Below are positions 22,885 to 34,130 of a DNA stretch of 64,000 bases, piece by piece (the first letter of the stretch is position 1; every line of letters starts with the position of its first letter). Below the pieces are notes generated by a model that saw only the letters and a program-made list of their open reading frames with translations, searched no databases and had not been told where the DNA came from. This DNA comes from Neodontobutis hainanensis (lineage: Eukaryota; Chordata; Actinopteri; Gobiiformes; Odontobutidae), in the NCBI GenBank assembly GCA_024349245.1, contig JALDNG010000039.1, positions 660,501 through 724,500 of the forward strand, given 5' to 3'. The translations under genes were made by a program, and so were the position numbers.

Positions 22885-23220
22885 CACAGCCTGTGGTCGT
22901 GGAAAAGATGAACATCTGTTTTAGAAGGGTCACATTATTGGCATCAAGCAAAGAAAAAAAAAAAAAACATCCAAGGAGGTTGCTGAAACTACTAAACTTA
23001 AGAAGAACTGTCCAACGCAGTATTAAAAAGTGGAAGGATAGTGGGGAACCATCATCTTCGAGGAAGAAACATTTGGTGAAATCAAATCATAAAAAAACAC
23101 ATTTCCACAAACACACAACATGAAGGGAACACAAGGGATCGGGACTAAACAGCTGTGTAGCCTTAAGAAAACCCATCTGTCAGTGAGGCTAATGGGAAAA
23201 AGGCTACATTATGCTTTAAT
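22885..23220 (+). mobile_element. Tc1-like transposase fragment (N-terminal region), decayed
   Basis: Reading pieces include AAGAACTGTCCAACGCAGTA, GTGGAAGGATAGTGGGGAAC, GAACACAAGGGATCGGGACT and AACAGCTGTGTAGCC. These match the DNA-binding (helix-turn-helix) half of a widespread teleost Tc1 transposase. An A-run and several indels break the frame, there is no catalytic half, and no terminal repeats are visible. It lies between itsn1 and ppp1r1c. Confidence 0.7.
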
Positions 23221-23949
23221 AATATGGACACGATTATATAGTGGGGCTCTGGCCATAGGGTTTGTCCAGGGCCCCATCAAATCTGTCAGCGGCCCTGATT
23301 CAAGCAAAGGATTTTAGAGCGTGTGTTGAACATTTTTCAACTTTCTTGGATTGTGTCGAAAGCCAGCGTGTGCACAAGGACATGCACGAGCACAAAATTT
23401 CACGAGTGTTGCGTGTGGCCCCGGAAACCTTACATTCAAACACTGTAAAACCTAATAAAAGCCATGGGTCACAACCTTTGGCCCCTGAAAGGCTTTTTAT
23501 TTACTATCATGGCCCCTCACCTCTTTGAATTTGACTGCCTGCTTTAGCGGGACCAGCCTAGACCTCGACAGTGGCTAATGTGACCAATCAGAGGACGTTC
23601 AGGAAATGTGGTAATGTAGCTGCCTTAATGTGTGCTGCAGCTCCTAATGTGTGGCACAGCCTCCCTCTTCATCTCAGACACTGGCAAAATGGTTTTAAAT
23701 CTAAAGACTCGTTTTTACTCCTTGGCTTTTGAACCAGCATCAGAGTTTTACACTTTAGTTTCATAAGTGAAGAAAACTTTCAGGAGGAGATTTGTCAGTT
23801 ATCTTGTACAGCAACAGGATTCTTCACAAACTCTATAATATGACCCTAATATTACGTTTTAAAAAAAATAGACACTAAATAGAATAAAAGATGTGACTCT
23901 CTTTGGTATTGGTGCACTCCTGGTCCAGGTCCAGCTGTACTAACATCTA

Positions 23950-24510
23950 TGTCCATTTGAGGAGGCTCTCAGTCATCCAGGTAGTCCTGACACTAAGAGG
24001 TTGAAAAGAAGACATCTGGACATTGTTTAGAAACAGTTTATGCCAGGGACTTGTAATTCTAAAGTAGACTGTTCTGAGATGAGTTTTTATTCTTCAGACA
24101 CACAGACATGTTGTTCCTCTTTCCGTTTCCTTCTGAGCTTTTGGGAACCTCCTGGGCTCTGTTGTAAGCTCCTGAGGACCTCTAGCCTGTGTCGTGGTGA
24201 GAGTGGAAGAGGAGGCATTAGTCCTGTATACTTCTACCTGTCTTCACAGATAACACAGCACAGTCCAAGAAGGCCAGGCTGTTCTCTTTGTCCTCCTCAC
24301 AGGTGAACTTGTGGTCTTTGTCCACAGTGTTGATATGCTTTGTGAAGGCTTCCACGTCCTCAGATGCCATCCACATATCAGAACCAGTGGCTCCGAGTGC
24401 CAGGGAAGGTGTCAAGAACTTTAAATTCCACGTCTTCTATGTGCACAAGTTAGCCACAACTGGAGAGACTGGCCTTCTAGACTGTGCAGTGGTGATAAAA
24501 ACAGGAATCT
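23950..24510 (-). mobile_element. Penelope-like reverse transcriptase fragment, decayed
   Basis: Minus-strand translation in pieces gives PVSPVVANL, then after a stop EDVEAFTKHINTVDKDHKFT and LAFLDCAV. This is the order found around the palm of Penelope-like element reverse transcriptases, where SPxxANL is followed by a YVDD box and then AFTxHIN and FLDC motifs. The YVDD box itself is not recognisable here, so the copy is dead. Confidence 0.6.
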
Positions 24511-24647
24511 CCAGGTAGAAGTGTACAGGTAGTTACATTAAACTGTACACACAACATGAGTCATGGTTAAGGCCGGCTCATTTCCAGAACAAACTCACAA
24601 ATTTCTCAAGTTGGTAAAGACTAAATTAAATTCCTACTGCTTATGTC

Positions 24648-24653
24648 TTTATT
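24648..24653 (-). terminator. Candidate ppp1r1c polyadenylation signal
   Basis: AATAAA on the minus strand (TTTATT on plus), about 190 bases past the proposed stop codon. Confidence 0.4.
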
Positions 24654-24844
24654 GAATCGGCATAAACATGAAAAATGGTTAATAAACTTTCTGTTTTCTG
24701 ATTAGTTAACAGCTTCATAACAAATCTGAACCACTAAATACAAATATGGAACTAATGGTCCCCAGTGACTGTCAAAGTCAACTTGAGGTGACTGTGATTC
24801 CTCGGACACGTGTGCTTCTGTACAGGCCGTGTTCTGCTCCTTCC

Positions 24845-27800
24845 TCAGTCGGCCTCCTCGTCCTCTTCAGGTACAGCTCCTGCAAACACAGAAGCCAGCG
24901 TGAGAACAGACGCTTCCTGTGGACAAAATCCTCTTTAATGTCTTAACAACAACAGAACAGAGGTAGACTTTACCTTGTGGTGTTCTCATTCAAACCAAAC
25001 CAGCTTTGTACATTTAAACATTGTATTGTACGTTTAGTCCAGAAGAATGACATTTAGTGGTGTTTATGAGGCTTATGTTTTTTTCATATTCTATTATTTC
25101 TTTTAGAAGAACATTGTTACAATCCAAGAATGTATTAGTTGTCTTCAAAAGCAATAAAACAGAGCTAAACAAGAGTCGGACATTTATCAAATGTGGTTAT
25201 AATATACTACACTTTATTCACAGTTATTTATACGTAAGCATAACCTTTCCAATATATGTGGTTTGACCTTTGAACCCAACAGTCAAGTGTGCATGTGCTG
25301 GAAGTGGAGCGGCCGAGAGAGGAACTCGGCCACAAAATGGAACGCCTGGAGTCACATTTGAAGGCATGAAGTGTGAAGGAAGTAAAGGTAAAGGTGGCTA
25401 TCGGGAAACCGAGTCAGGACTGGAGAGCTCCTTTTTGAAGTCACATGAGTAATCTGAGAAAAAATGGGAAAAACAGAAGATGGACAGGAGAAGGAAGAGA
25501 CAGGAGTTAGTATTGTTAGACTGAGACTGTCACAGACTAAATGGAAAGGCATGAGCAAGAAATATGAAATAAAAAAGAGTATTGAGAAGCTTTGTTTACT
25601 TTTGTGGCAAATATTCTTAATTTTGTGCAAAGACATCCTGTACTTTTTATAGCTATGACACTCAATCCTCTTTCCATTGCTCCCCATTCACTTCATCCTG
25701 TCTCAATCTGGATGGACACATAGGGAATATTTGCGTTTACCCCCTGAACTGCTGCTGTGGGCCACTCCTCTCGCCTGGTCGGCTAACAGCAGCCTGGCCT
25801 GGTTCCCATTGACCTCCTCCGGCCCATTCTGATTGGCCCATAGACAAGTGACTGGGCTCATCTGGTCTGAGTCTGAGGAGAGAACAGCACCTCTAGTGGA
25901 CACATGTTTTAACTGCTCACGAAAATGATCAAAAAAGATTTGAATAACCATGTCCAACTTAGATTACAGAAATGACTTTGATTTGTTTTTCAGACCCCAG
26001 ATTTTAGGAAACCTCTGGCACATTTTTGTGAAAAGTCACATTTCCTTTTGTGACAACCCCTCTCTTTGTTTCCTCTCTCGTGTGTGTGCTTCATAAGAGA
26101 TGTTTTAGGTGGGTGCACCATGAATGACCACAGTGTAATGCAAACTGAGATGAACAACACAATGCAAATGCTCTGTTAAAGTGTCAGGACACAAAAACTA
26201 GAACATCAACAACAAAATCTGTGACTGGCTCATAGTACTCGTATTAGGAGTACTCATTCTGGCAAGTGGTATATCAGGATATCATATTAAGTCTCTTTTC
26301 TAAAGGAACTCTCTCACAGGCTCTGTCTGTTCTCTGAAGGCTTTTAGTGAAACCGTTCTGCACAAACACATTCCCTCCAGGATCAATACAGCAAAGCTTT
26401 CACTGTCTCCACTTCCTGGAAGAGCTCTGAGCTGCACGCTGCAGCTCTACACAGCAGAGGCCAGACACCCGCGCACAGAACCTTTCTATTCTGCATCTTA
26501 CATATCAACAGTTTAGTGCTTTTATAAGGAAATATTATTATTAGTATTATTAAGAGTCACACCTGGAGCCAATGGAGTAAAGACAACATTGGCTGTGGGT
26601 AATATTCAGGTTTGATTATTAAAAAGGTATGTTTGTATGTAAGGCATTCGAATGATTCTTTTTATGAATGTGTGTTAGCAGCACATCACAGATGGCAGGC
26701 AGCGTGCAGCTAAGAGCAGCAGCAGTGACAGAAGAGTGAAGACAACAGTGGAGTGACAGATGCATGTAAGAGCGGCCGGTCCTTTTCAGGGTCAAGCATT
26801 TCCAGAGAAACAGAGAATAATGGCAGCGGTGCAAAAGGAGTTCATGGAGGCTCTTTCCAGCGAGACTACAGGTGTCATTCAACGACACGAGGAAAATAAC
26901 TGTGCCAAAATCCCCTGCAATATTCTCCTGTTGGTATTCACTCTTATTTTGAGCTTCAAGTGCTGATGTGGAAATCAGATTTGTACATAAACAATTATTT
27001 CTTGGATACTGACTAAATAAAGCCCATAATAATATTTTCTAATACTTTCCCTGTAGTAAAGTGGTTCATACAAAAAAAGTGAATATTAATGTGATTAATT
27101 AGACCTCCCTAATGATCTGGATTTATCTTTAGATTTATCCATAGTTACTCATATGGAGGTTATTGGAGAGTTACCTTTCACTGCTGGCGGGGTGTAGGCG
27201 CTCTTCTTCCTCTGAGAGCTGTTCGAAGCCTGTTAAACCAACAAACAGTCTTATGGAAATATTTACAAAAAACAGATGCTGCAGTTTGTATTGGCAAACA
27301 TCTACTTAGCTACCCAGACTGTGGAGCTAATTTGTTCACATAATAAATCAGAGAACAACTTAAAATGGAATTCAGTGTGGACTATCTCGTGGATTATAGT
27401 GTCTGGGTTTGGTTTTGGGTCCTTCGTCATTCCCCTCCCTCTCCTGCCTGTTTCTGGTCTGTCTGTGATTTTCTTCTCAGAGGTTGCTCATGTGTGCTCC
27501 TTGTTTTTTACTTCATGATCACAATAAATCTGTTTCCACTGAGTGTTACGGCGCAGCTCAGTACAGCAGCGTTTTGATTCATGAAGTGAGAGCCATATAA
27601 TACCAACTTTGTTTTAGAAAAGAAAGTACATTTAGCATGTTCATGTTCTGTTTGCCCTTCCATTATGTTGATTGAGGACCAACCAATCTGCCAACCAATC
27701 AACAGCCTGCAGTGTTTAGCTTCACCTTTTAGAAAGTGGACCCCTTTGATGAGCCAAAGGTCAAAGTAGTCTTTGGGGCTGCTTGGGACCCCTTTAGGTA

Positions 27801-30470
27801 ACTGAGCTGTCCTGTGCCGTACTGCTCCAGTGGAAACGTACGTTGTTAACTGTTGTTCTCTGAGTGAAGAGACTCTGATGTAGCTGGTGGGAGGTAGAGT
27901 CTCAATACAGCCCTAATATTTCTACAAACCTGTGAGTCTCCAGTGGCCAAGTGTTGATCTCCGACATCTGCAGAGAGAAAACAGCAGCAGTCAGTGAGTG
28001 CCTTCTACATTTATCACTGGTGCACCTTTCTACAACTGACCCAGCGCTGACTCAACTCTTGCACAGCAGTGTCAGGAGGAGGTCAGCTCAGACTGCAGCC
28101 CGGCTACAGGACATCTGTCAGCTTTGCAATATCAAGATTTGCAAAAAAATATATGTAATAATTTTGCTCTAATAATATGGTATTTCATGTTTCCGACATT
28201 CACACTTTCCCGTTCAATCAGATGGAGTTGTGTTGGTGCTGCAGGTAAAACAATTCAACAATTCACTGTGATGCAGTGTGGGGTTCAGCATTCACGTGCT
28301 GGAAGAAGATAGAGCCTTTCCAGATGTGTGCAGTGCCCACTCCACAGACTCTAATGCAGCCCCAGTCCATCAGAGACGAGGCTTTTGTACAGTGTACAAG
28401 CTGTCCCTGTCCTCTTTAGTTTGCAGGACACGGAGTCCATGCTGTCCAAATAGAATTTCAAAATTAGATTCATGAGCATTGAACACTTTTCCAGTTTGCC
28501 TCAGTCCAGTTTAAATTAGCTTTGTCCCAGAGAAGACGGTGGCGTTTCTGGGTGGTGTTCATATTTAGCTTCTTTTTGGCAGGATACAGTTTTATGGCAC
28601 AGTCAACTAAGTGTTCCTGATCCATGCAGGGATTTCCAGAACAGAATGATCAGTTCCTTAGAAGGGGGATTATTATATTGACAGTTGTGAGTCTCCATTG
28701 ACATGCTGCTTAAATATTTCTTATCTTTTATTATTTGAGTGAGTGCCATTTTTTGCTAGTTTGTCACCTGATGTGAGAGAGGCAGAGCATGTTTTTATGG
28801 TGGTCACATGGGTGGTCCATAGAAGGATGAGGGTACACTTTGTTTATCTCTCTGTTCATCTTATGCTCTTTCTAGGCGGTTCAAAAACAGTGTTGGCATG
28901 TGCATGACTCTGCAGTGGTTCACTCGTGTTGAGCACCCATCAGTCCAGTTTCAATAATCAGATCACTCAAAGCTGTGCGGCAAATCTAATAAAGACTCCA
29001 TTAAACTGTAGCTGGCTCTTCTCAGCCATTTCTCCCGACCATCCTGTCTCTCTCCTCCTACAGTTTGGTACCTGTGCCTGGGTGTCTGTAGATCTGAAGA
29101 GTAGCAGGGGTTGGTCTTCTGCGGCGAATCTGTGAAAGTAACACGTAAACACAGATAGTCAGATTCTTCCAAATATTTCCTAAACCCGAAAATAAATTTC
29201 ATGTGCATTTTGGCCAATGACGTTCTTGGAGATATTCATAAATAGATGAGCTCACTGGTTCTTGATTTTAAAGATTGAACAATGCCACATGCAGTCAGTC
29301 TAATAATTTCACATTCTGTCTCAGTGCCTCACTGAAATCACTTTCCTGTAAAAACAGAATCTGCTCTTTTGACTTGTGCTGTGACCTTTTCTGTCAACCT
29401 TAGTTCAAACACAAATTAGTTTCCTGAGAAATACCAAATAAGATAAGATAAGGCCCTTTATGTTTCCACAAACCAGACAAAAACAAATGTGTATGCACCT
29501 CAAAAGAATCTAACCTTTGTAGTTTAAATAGCTTTGTCGTTCCATTCAGTAATTGTCACCCTCTTATCCTGTTTCGGCTCTCGGAGCTGGAGCCTATCCC
29601 TGAGTCAGGTACTGGACAGTCACATGTACACACAGACAACAGTGTGGTCGATGAATGTGTTCAAGTCCAAGTAACCAAAGACTAGCAAGAGTCAAGTCCG
29701 AGGTGAGTTCAAATCAAATTAAGTCGAGTTATAATCCATGTCAAGTCACAAAAGTTTGTTACAAATCAGAAAACTTATGTGGGTGCAAAACTGACACAAT
29801 TATTGGAATTTTACTTTTGTGCCTTTTTCATAAAATAAAAAATAAAAAAAAGAATTGCTGAGCATAAATCACAAGTCTTTGAATCTGAGAATACAAGCCA
29901 GTCCCGGTCCAAGATGAGTCATTGAGGCTCTGGACTGGTGGAAATACTCAGAAGGCCCCCATGTGCAAAACAACCACCTCCAGAAAACCTCATCACAGCG
30001 CAGCACTCTGAATTACACCATCTCTATCATCCCACAGTTGTAAACATAGTTTCATCTGAAATGTAGAAATCCTCCGAGAATATTTTTTTCCAGAAGAAAA
30101 ATAAATTAATAAAACACAGAACTGAATAGAATAACAATATTTAGGAAGACATAATAATATTAAAAAAAATTGTAATGTCACAGTCAGAAGTTAAATTCCC
30201 CAAATCTAACATTTCATTTGCTTTTCATTCATTTAACTTTGTATTCATTTGGTTTCCTGTGCATGAGAGCAAGGGGAGGCAGAGAGAATTCCTGAGCAGG
30301 CTCCCACCGTCACACAGAGAAGGCTCTATTCAAGTGTCACGGCCCACACACACTGCACACATACAGAACATGTACGCAGAGGGACTCACATGTTCTGCCG
30401 CCTGTGGGTCCAGCTGCCCCTGCAGTGGAGGAACCGCAAACTGGATCTTCTTGGGACTGCCGGGCTCCAT
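24845..30470 (-). CDS. ppp1r1c: Protein phosphatase 1 regulatory inhibitor subunit 1C-like
   Basis: Five exons on the minus strand: 30470-30390 (start ATG), 29129-29072, 27967-27930, 27229-27175 and 24879-24845 (stop TGA). All have GT-AG boundaries and consistent phases, giving 88 residues. The N-terminus MEPGSPKKIQFAVPPL carries KIQF, the PP1-docking motif of the PPP1R1 family. The next exon gives IRRRRPTPATLQ, the basic-Thr-Pro site that PKA phosphorylates in family members to turn them into PP1 inhibitors. Exon 4 gives SQRKKSAYTPPAVKG, close to the QRKQSVYTPP block of PPP1R1C, and the end is acidic (PEEDEEAD). PPP1R1C is usually about 109 residues, so this model is short, mainly in the C-terminal tail; an exon between 27,175 and 24,879 may be missing or skipped. 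Paralogues 1A and 1B fit less well because the N-terminus and the YTPP block match 1C. Confidence 0.82.
24880..27174 (-). other. ppp1r1c-like last intron
   Basis: No further exon could be assigned with confidence. A minus-strand open frame at 25,703-25,957 does not match the family. The stretch is otherwise unique-looking AT-rich DNA. Confidence 0.5.
29570..29640 (-). mobile_element. SINE fragment
   Basis: GGAGCTGGAGCCTATCCCTG and a following GGACAGTCACATGTACACAC resemble the body of the SINE at 44,315-44,671. It lies in the first intron of the ppp1r1c-like gene. Confidence 0.45.
29640..29935. repeat. Degenerate AAGTC/ACTCG-type dispersed repeat
   Basis: Loose iterations such as CAAGTCCAAG, AGTCAAGTCCGAGG and CAAGTCACAA, ending in CAGTCCCGGTCCAAG and TGAGTCATTGAGG. 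It resembles the ACTCG-rich repeat that flanks the itsn1 minisatellite. Confidence 0.45.
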
Positions 30471-31069
30471 TGTGACTGACTCTGAAGTGGACAGAAACAG
30501 ACAAGACAAATAGGAGAGGGGGGGAGGGTGCAGGGAGGGAGTGGCCTTCTGCTGCCCCGGGCTCCATTATCACTAATTGACAGACTTACAGAGAGAGAAA
30601 GAAGCGGAGCAGCCGCTTTACTGCAGCATTTTTCCATGAGACACTCAGTTATTGCAGACAAATGGACCAAAATATGACTAGTAATATTAATATACAAAGG
30701 TATTCTCTAAATGATTTGTTGTTGTTCTTTAAGGCAACAAGGTGACCGCTTATTCTGTTTTTATCTTTCTAAAAACAAATTCAATTCCAAATAGACATAA
30801 TAAGACAATAATAGAGTTTATACAGATGCCAGTAGACTCACTGACACTTTATTTATTTATTAATCTGTCCTAATGTGTTTAGAGACAAAGACTGACTTCA
30901 AAACAAGCAATTTGATTGAAAGATCTGAAAATTCAATCAGGCTGTGAATCAGTGAGTATTTTTTCTTCAATTAAATATTTTAAGACATTCCCGCAATACT
31001 TGAACTCCTATCGTCATGAGCTTTGGACCATAGTCAAAGGAAAGGACAAGATCCCAAAAACAAGTGGTC

Positions 31070-31250
31070 AAAATGAGTTTCCTCCGCAGGGTGGAGGGCG
31101 CGCCCTTAGAGACAGAGTGAGGAGCTCAGAGTAGAGCCGCTGCTCCTCCACATCGAGAGAAGTCAGCTGAGGTGGGAGCTGGGAATACCTTGGAATTTCC
31201 CCGGAGGACCTGGAGGATCCACGACCCAGTCCAGGATTTCTGTAAACTAG
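31070..31250 (+). mobile_element. Non-LTR retrotransposon 3' tail, internally deleted
   Basis: TTTCCTCCGCAGGGTGGAGG, GAGCCGCTGCTCCTCCACAT and GAAGTCAGCTGAGGTGG match, in opposite orientation, the element at 37,495-37,893. The middle section is missing. Confidence 0.65.
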
Positions 31251-31893
31251 CTGCACAGTGTTAAACACATTTTAAAAACGTTGTTGAAACACTGCCTGAG
31301 TCTTTAGAAACAGACATTCAAAGCTGAATAAAATCCAGTAGAAGTAACATTACTTCCTGTTGACATGAGCACTACACAATCTCTGATGAAACTTGAGGAC
31401 ATTTTTGAACTAAATATATTTTCTTTTTAATCAGTCTGACCTGTTTCTAGTAGGTTTGTTCATTGACAAAAAACATGTCCCTGTAGGGCTACGATAAGTG
31501 AGTTATTTTATTGTAATCAGTGACACACTGCACAGATTAACAAAGTAAAGAGCTGGGCAGAGCTAACAGTTGTGTGTTGATAGAGATAGACTGGAGCAAA
31601 TGGCCCTGAGCCGGAATCAAACCCGGGTCCACTAGGTGAACCTTCTTTTGGAGTGGAACTCAAGTGAATTGATCTGCAGTGTTTTTCTGTGTATTGTTTG
31701 CAGTTAGAAGGGTTATAGTTTATTGAGCATTCATGGTCACGGGTGTGTTCTGTATAATTCGGGTTATTAATTAACAGTTTTGTGGAAAAATGATAAGGGT
31801 CAGGGTTAGGTTAATTGTGGTGTCCCCTTGTCATTCTTTCTGTGTAATAAACACAACCCGGTGCTTGTGCTGAGGGATTTTTTTTATAATACA

Positions 31894-32096
31894 GCGCTTT
31901 TCCACCTACTGTAGTAGGCAAAGCACTTTACCAGTGTTACAGCTGACCACAGGAGGCAAGGTGGGTTAAGTGTCTTGCCCAAGGACACAACGTCAGTATG
32001 AACTGTGGGGAGAGCAGGATGTTATGATGTTGCTGGGATGTTTCGAACCGCCCACCCGGAGGACGGCCGCTCTATCCACTGAGCTACTGCCGCCCC
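31894..32096 (-). mobile_element. tRNA-derived SINE, nearly full length
   Basis: Read on the minus strand it starts with GGGCGGCAGTAGCTCAGTGG (A-box-like), then GGATAGAGCGGCC and a B-box-like GGTTCGAAA, followed by a body with CTTGGGCAAGACACTTAACC and a tail ending AAAAGCGCTGTATT. A related truncated copy lies at 44,886-45,096 and another at 51,370-51,517. Confidence 0.85.
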
Positions 32097-32447
32097 AGGT
32101 TAAACTGTGTTGCTATCTCAGATGGGGTTCTTTAAGAAAATAGGAAAATATATTATGTATTATACTATATAAGGACTTAACTTTTCTATTCAGGTCATCA
32201 TACCGGCAACACCGTTAAAAATTAGATTTTTTAATTTTTTTTAATCAGTTTTTCCTGTACGTTTCCAAAAAACAAATCTTTTGGCCCTTCATAGGAATTT
32301 TTGTTTTGAACCTGTAGGGGGCACTATAAAGCCAGTTGTTTTTTTCAATTCAAATGTGTTTAAGAATGGGTAATAAAGAATTTTTACTGGATTTGCTATT
32401 TGCAAATTATAACAATTTTGTAAAATGTTGTGACTTTTTCTTCCCTG

Positions 32448-32499
32448 AATTTGACCCCTGAAACTCATCAAAATTTTGGTGAGTTTCAGGGGTCAAATT
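32448..32499. repeat. 52-bp near-perfect palindrome
   Basis: The two 26-base arms around the centre 32,473/32,474 pair completely except for one T:G position (32,468 against 32,479). There is no spacer. It forms part of, or adjoins, the unclassified repeat that continues to 33,085. Confidence 0.9.
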
Positions 32500-33085
32500 T
32501 GCAATTGTGCACTTTCGACGAGTGATTACAATAGTCCCTTGCCATGCAGGGCTGACTCTGGACTAAAAATGCATATAATATTTCGTCACTAATTTGTGCC
32601 ATTTATGCTGGCAAAAGGCGCGTTGTGCTAGCATTAAACTCGTGCTTGATATTACTTATTTTTGTCAGCAAAAAGTTGGTCTTAGACACTTTTGTCTAAT
32701 GATATGGCTTTTCTTAGTTTAAATAATGCATTTCATGTTTGTGTGTACCTCCTTTTGGTCTCACTGATCTGATATAAAGTGCACTGAATAAAGTTCAGTA
32801 GCTGTGACCAATATGATTATGTTTCACTATAAAGCACTATGTTTGGAAAAGTGCTAAAGAAATAAAGATTATTTCTATTGCACATTTGTAATTGCTGTGC
32901 AACACACTACTATGGCCAAGTCAGCATATTCAGAATCTCAAAATCTCCTACGGGACAGTCACAAAATCTGGTACACATATTGGTCATGGAAAGACTGACA
33001 CAAGATATTATAATAATAACAATGTCACTCGACAAAAAAGAAGTCAGCCATCTTGGATCAAAATATTCAAAATGCTGACTCAGCA
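32500..33085. repeat. Unclassified dispersed repeat, copy 2
   Basis: Contains TGTAATTGCTGTGCAACACAC, TGGTCATGGAAAGAC, CAGCCATCTTGGATC and GCTGACTCAGC in the same order as 18,232-18,530. The GATTACAATAGTCCCTTGCC near 32,524 is the inverted form of a block at the start of copy 1. Confidence 0.6.
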
Positions 33086-34077
33086 TTTTTTCTATGTTGT
33101 ATTTTTTGTATTTTCTCCTAAGGATTTTAACTGACAGAATTAAAAATTACTCAACATAATCTAGAGGAGTGGGGCATAACAAGTTATCCAAATCCTTTAT
33201 AGATAAAACCTAATTTCTGAGTGGTGGTGCATTAAGTTTTACGACTCTTAAAAGTACTATGTGTAAGTTTCAAGCAAAAAAAAAAAAGCTATTTGTTCCT
33301 CTTTGACAGATTTATGAACCCCCTCAGTGGGATGAGTAAATTGACACAGTTACTGTTCACCGTGATCTCCTGAATTAGCCGGTATGCTCAATTTCATTTG
33401 GGCATTTGAGTTCTAATTTCCTGCCAAAAACTGTGAATGTGACATAATGCACGCTCACGATACTCGATGGATGCACACTGCCGGTTGTTGACGTGCATGT
33501 ACGAGCTTGCGCAGTGAGAACGAGCAGGCAGGCTGCAACTGCCAATAACAATCTGAAGTGTCGCTCGTGTTTACAAAATTCTTTAAACCTCTGTTTATTT
33601 TCAGACCATTTTAGAATTAAATATTCAATAAAAAGGGTACAACAGTGAGAATTACTCTGATTCAGTCACCAGTGAGTGATGCTATTCTGCAGACTCAATA
33701 TTCTTATATGAAACCACAGGGCCTCAAAAAATTATTTATTTAAGAGGGAGAACTATAATTGTAATAATTCACACTGATATAAAGAACTTTGTGACCTAAC
33801 AATAAACACAGTGCAGATTCAACAAAAGGCTTATGGTCTAAGCTAAGAAGTTGCAGACCTTTGTTTTTTTTTTTTTTTTTAACCAGGTCTGTGGTAAGTG
33901 ACCTGGGTTTGACAATCAAACCTCAGAATGTCCATCTGAAAATAAATGATGGCACTTTTATTGTCTTGTAAACTCCATTTGCAAAACAAAACAGTTCAGA
34001 AGGGCTAAACAAGAGCCTAAAAGCATTTCACAACATTATTATCATTTGTGTGTCTAAAAACAAAGTCAATGATATAG

Positions 34078-34130
34078 CTGCAAGCAGCAATAAATGCCCC
34101 TTGAGCACAGCGGGGTTAGGAGTGCACTTC
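34078..34130. repeat. Repeat fragment with ATAGCTGCAAGCAGCAATAA
   Basis: This short block resembles the start of a common teleost dispersed repeat (ATAGCTGCAAGCAGC). The rest of the element is not clear. Confidence 0.4.

Noticed and set aside
25703..25957. Extra exon of the ppp1r1c-like gene
   Set aside because: Open minus-strand frame without family similarity or well-placed splice sites.
32041..32096. tRNA gene
   Set aside because: The A- and B-box-like motifs belong to a SINE head. The cloverleaf is not intact and the sequence continues into the SINE body.
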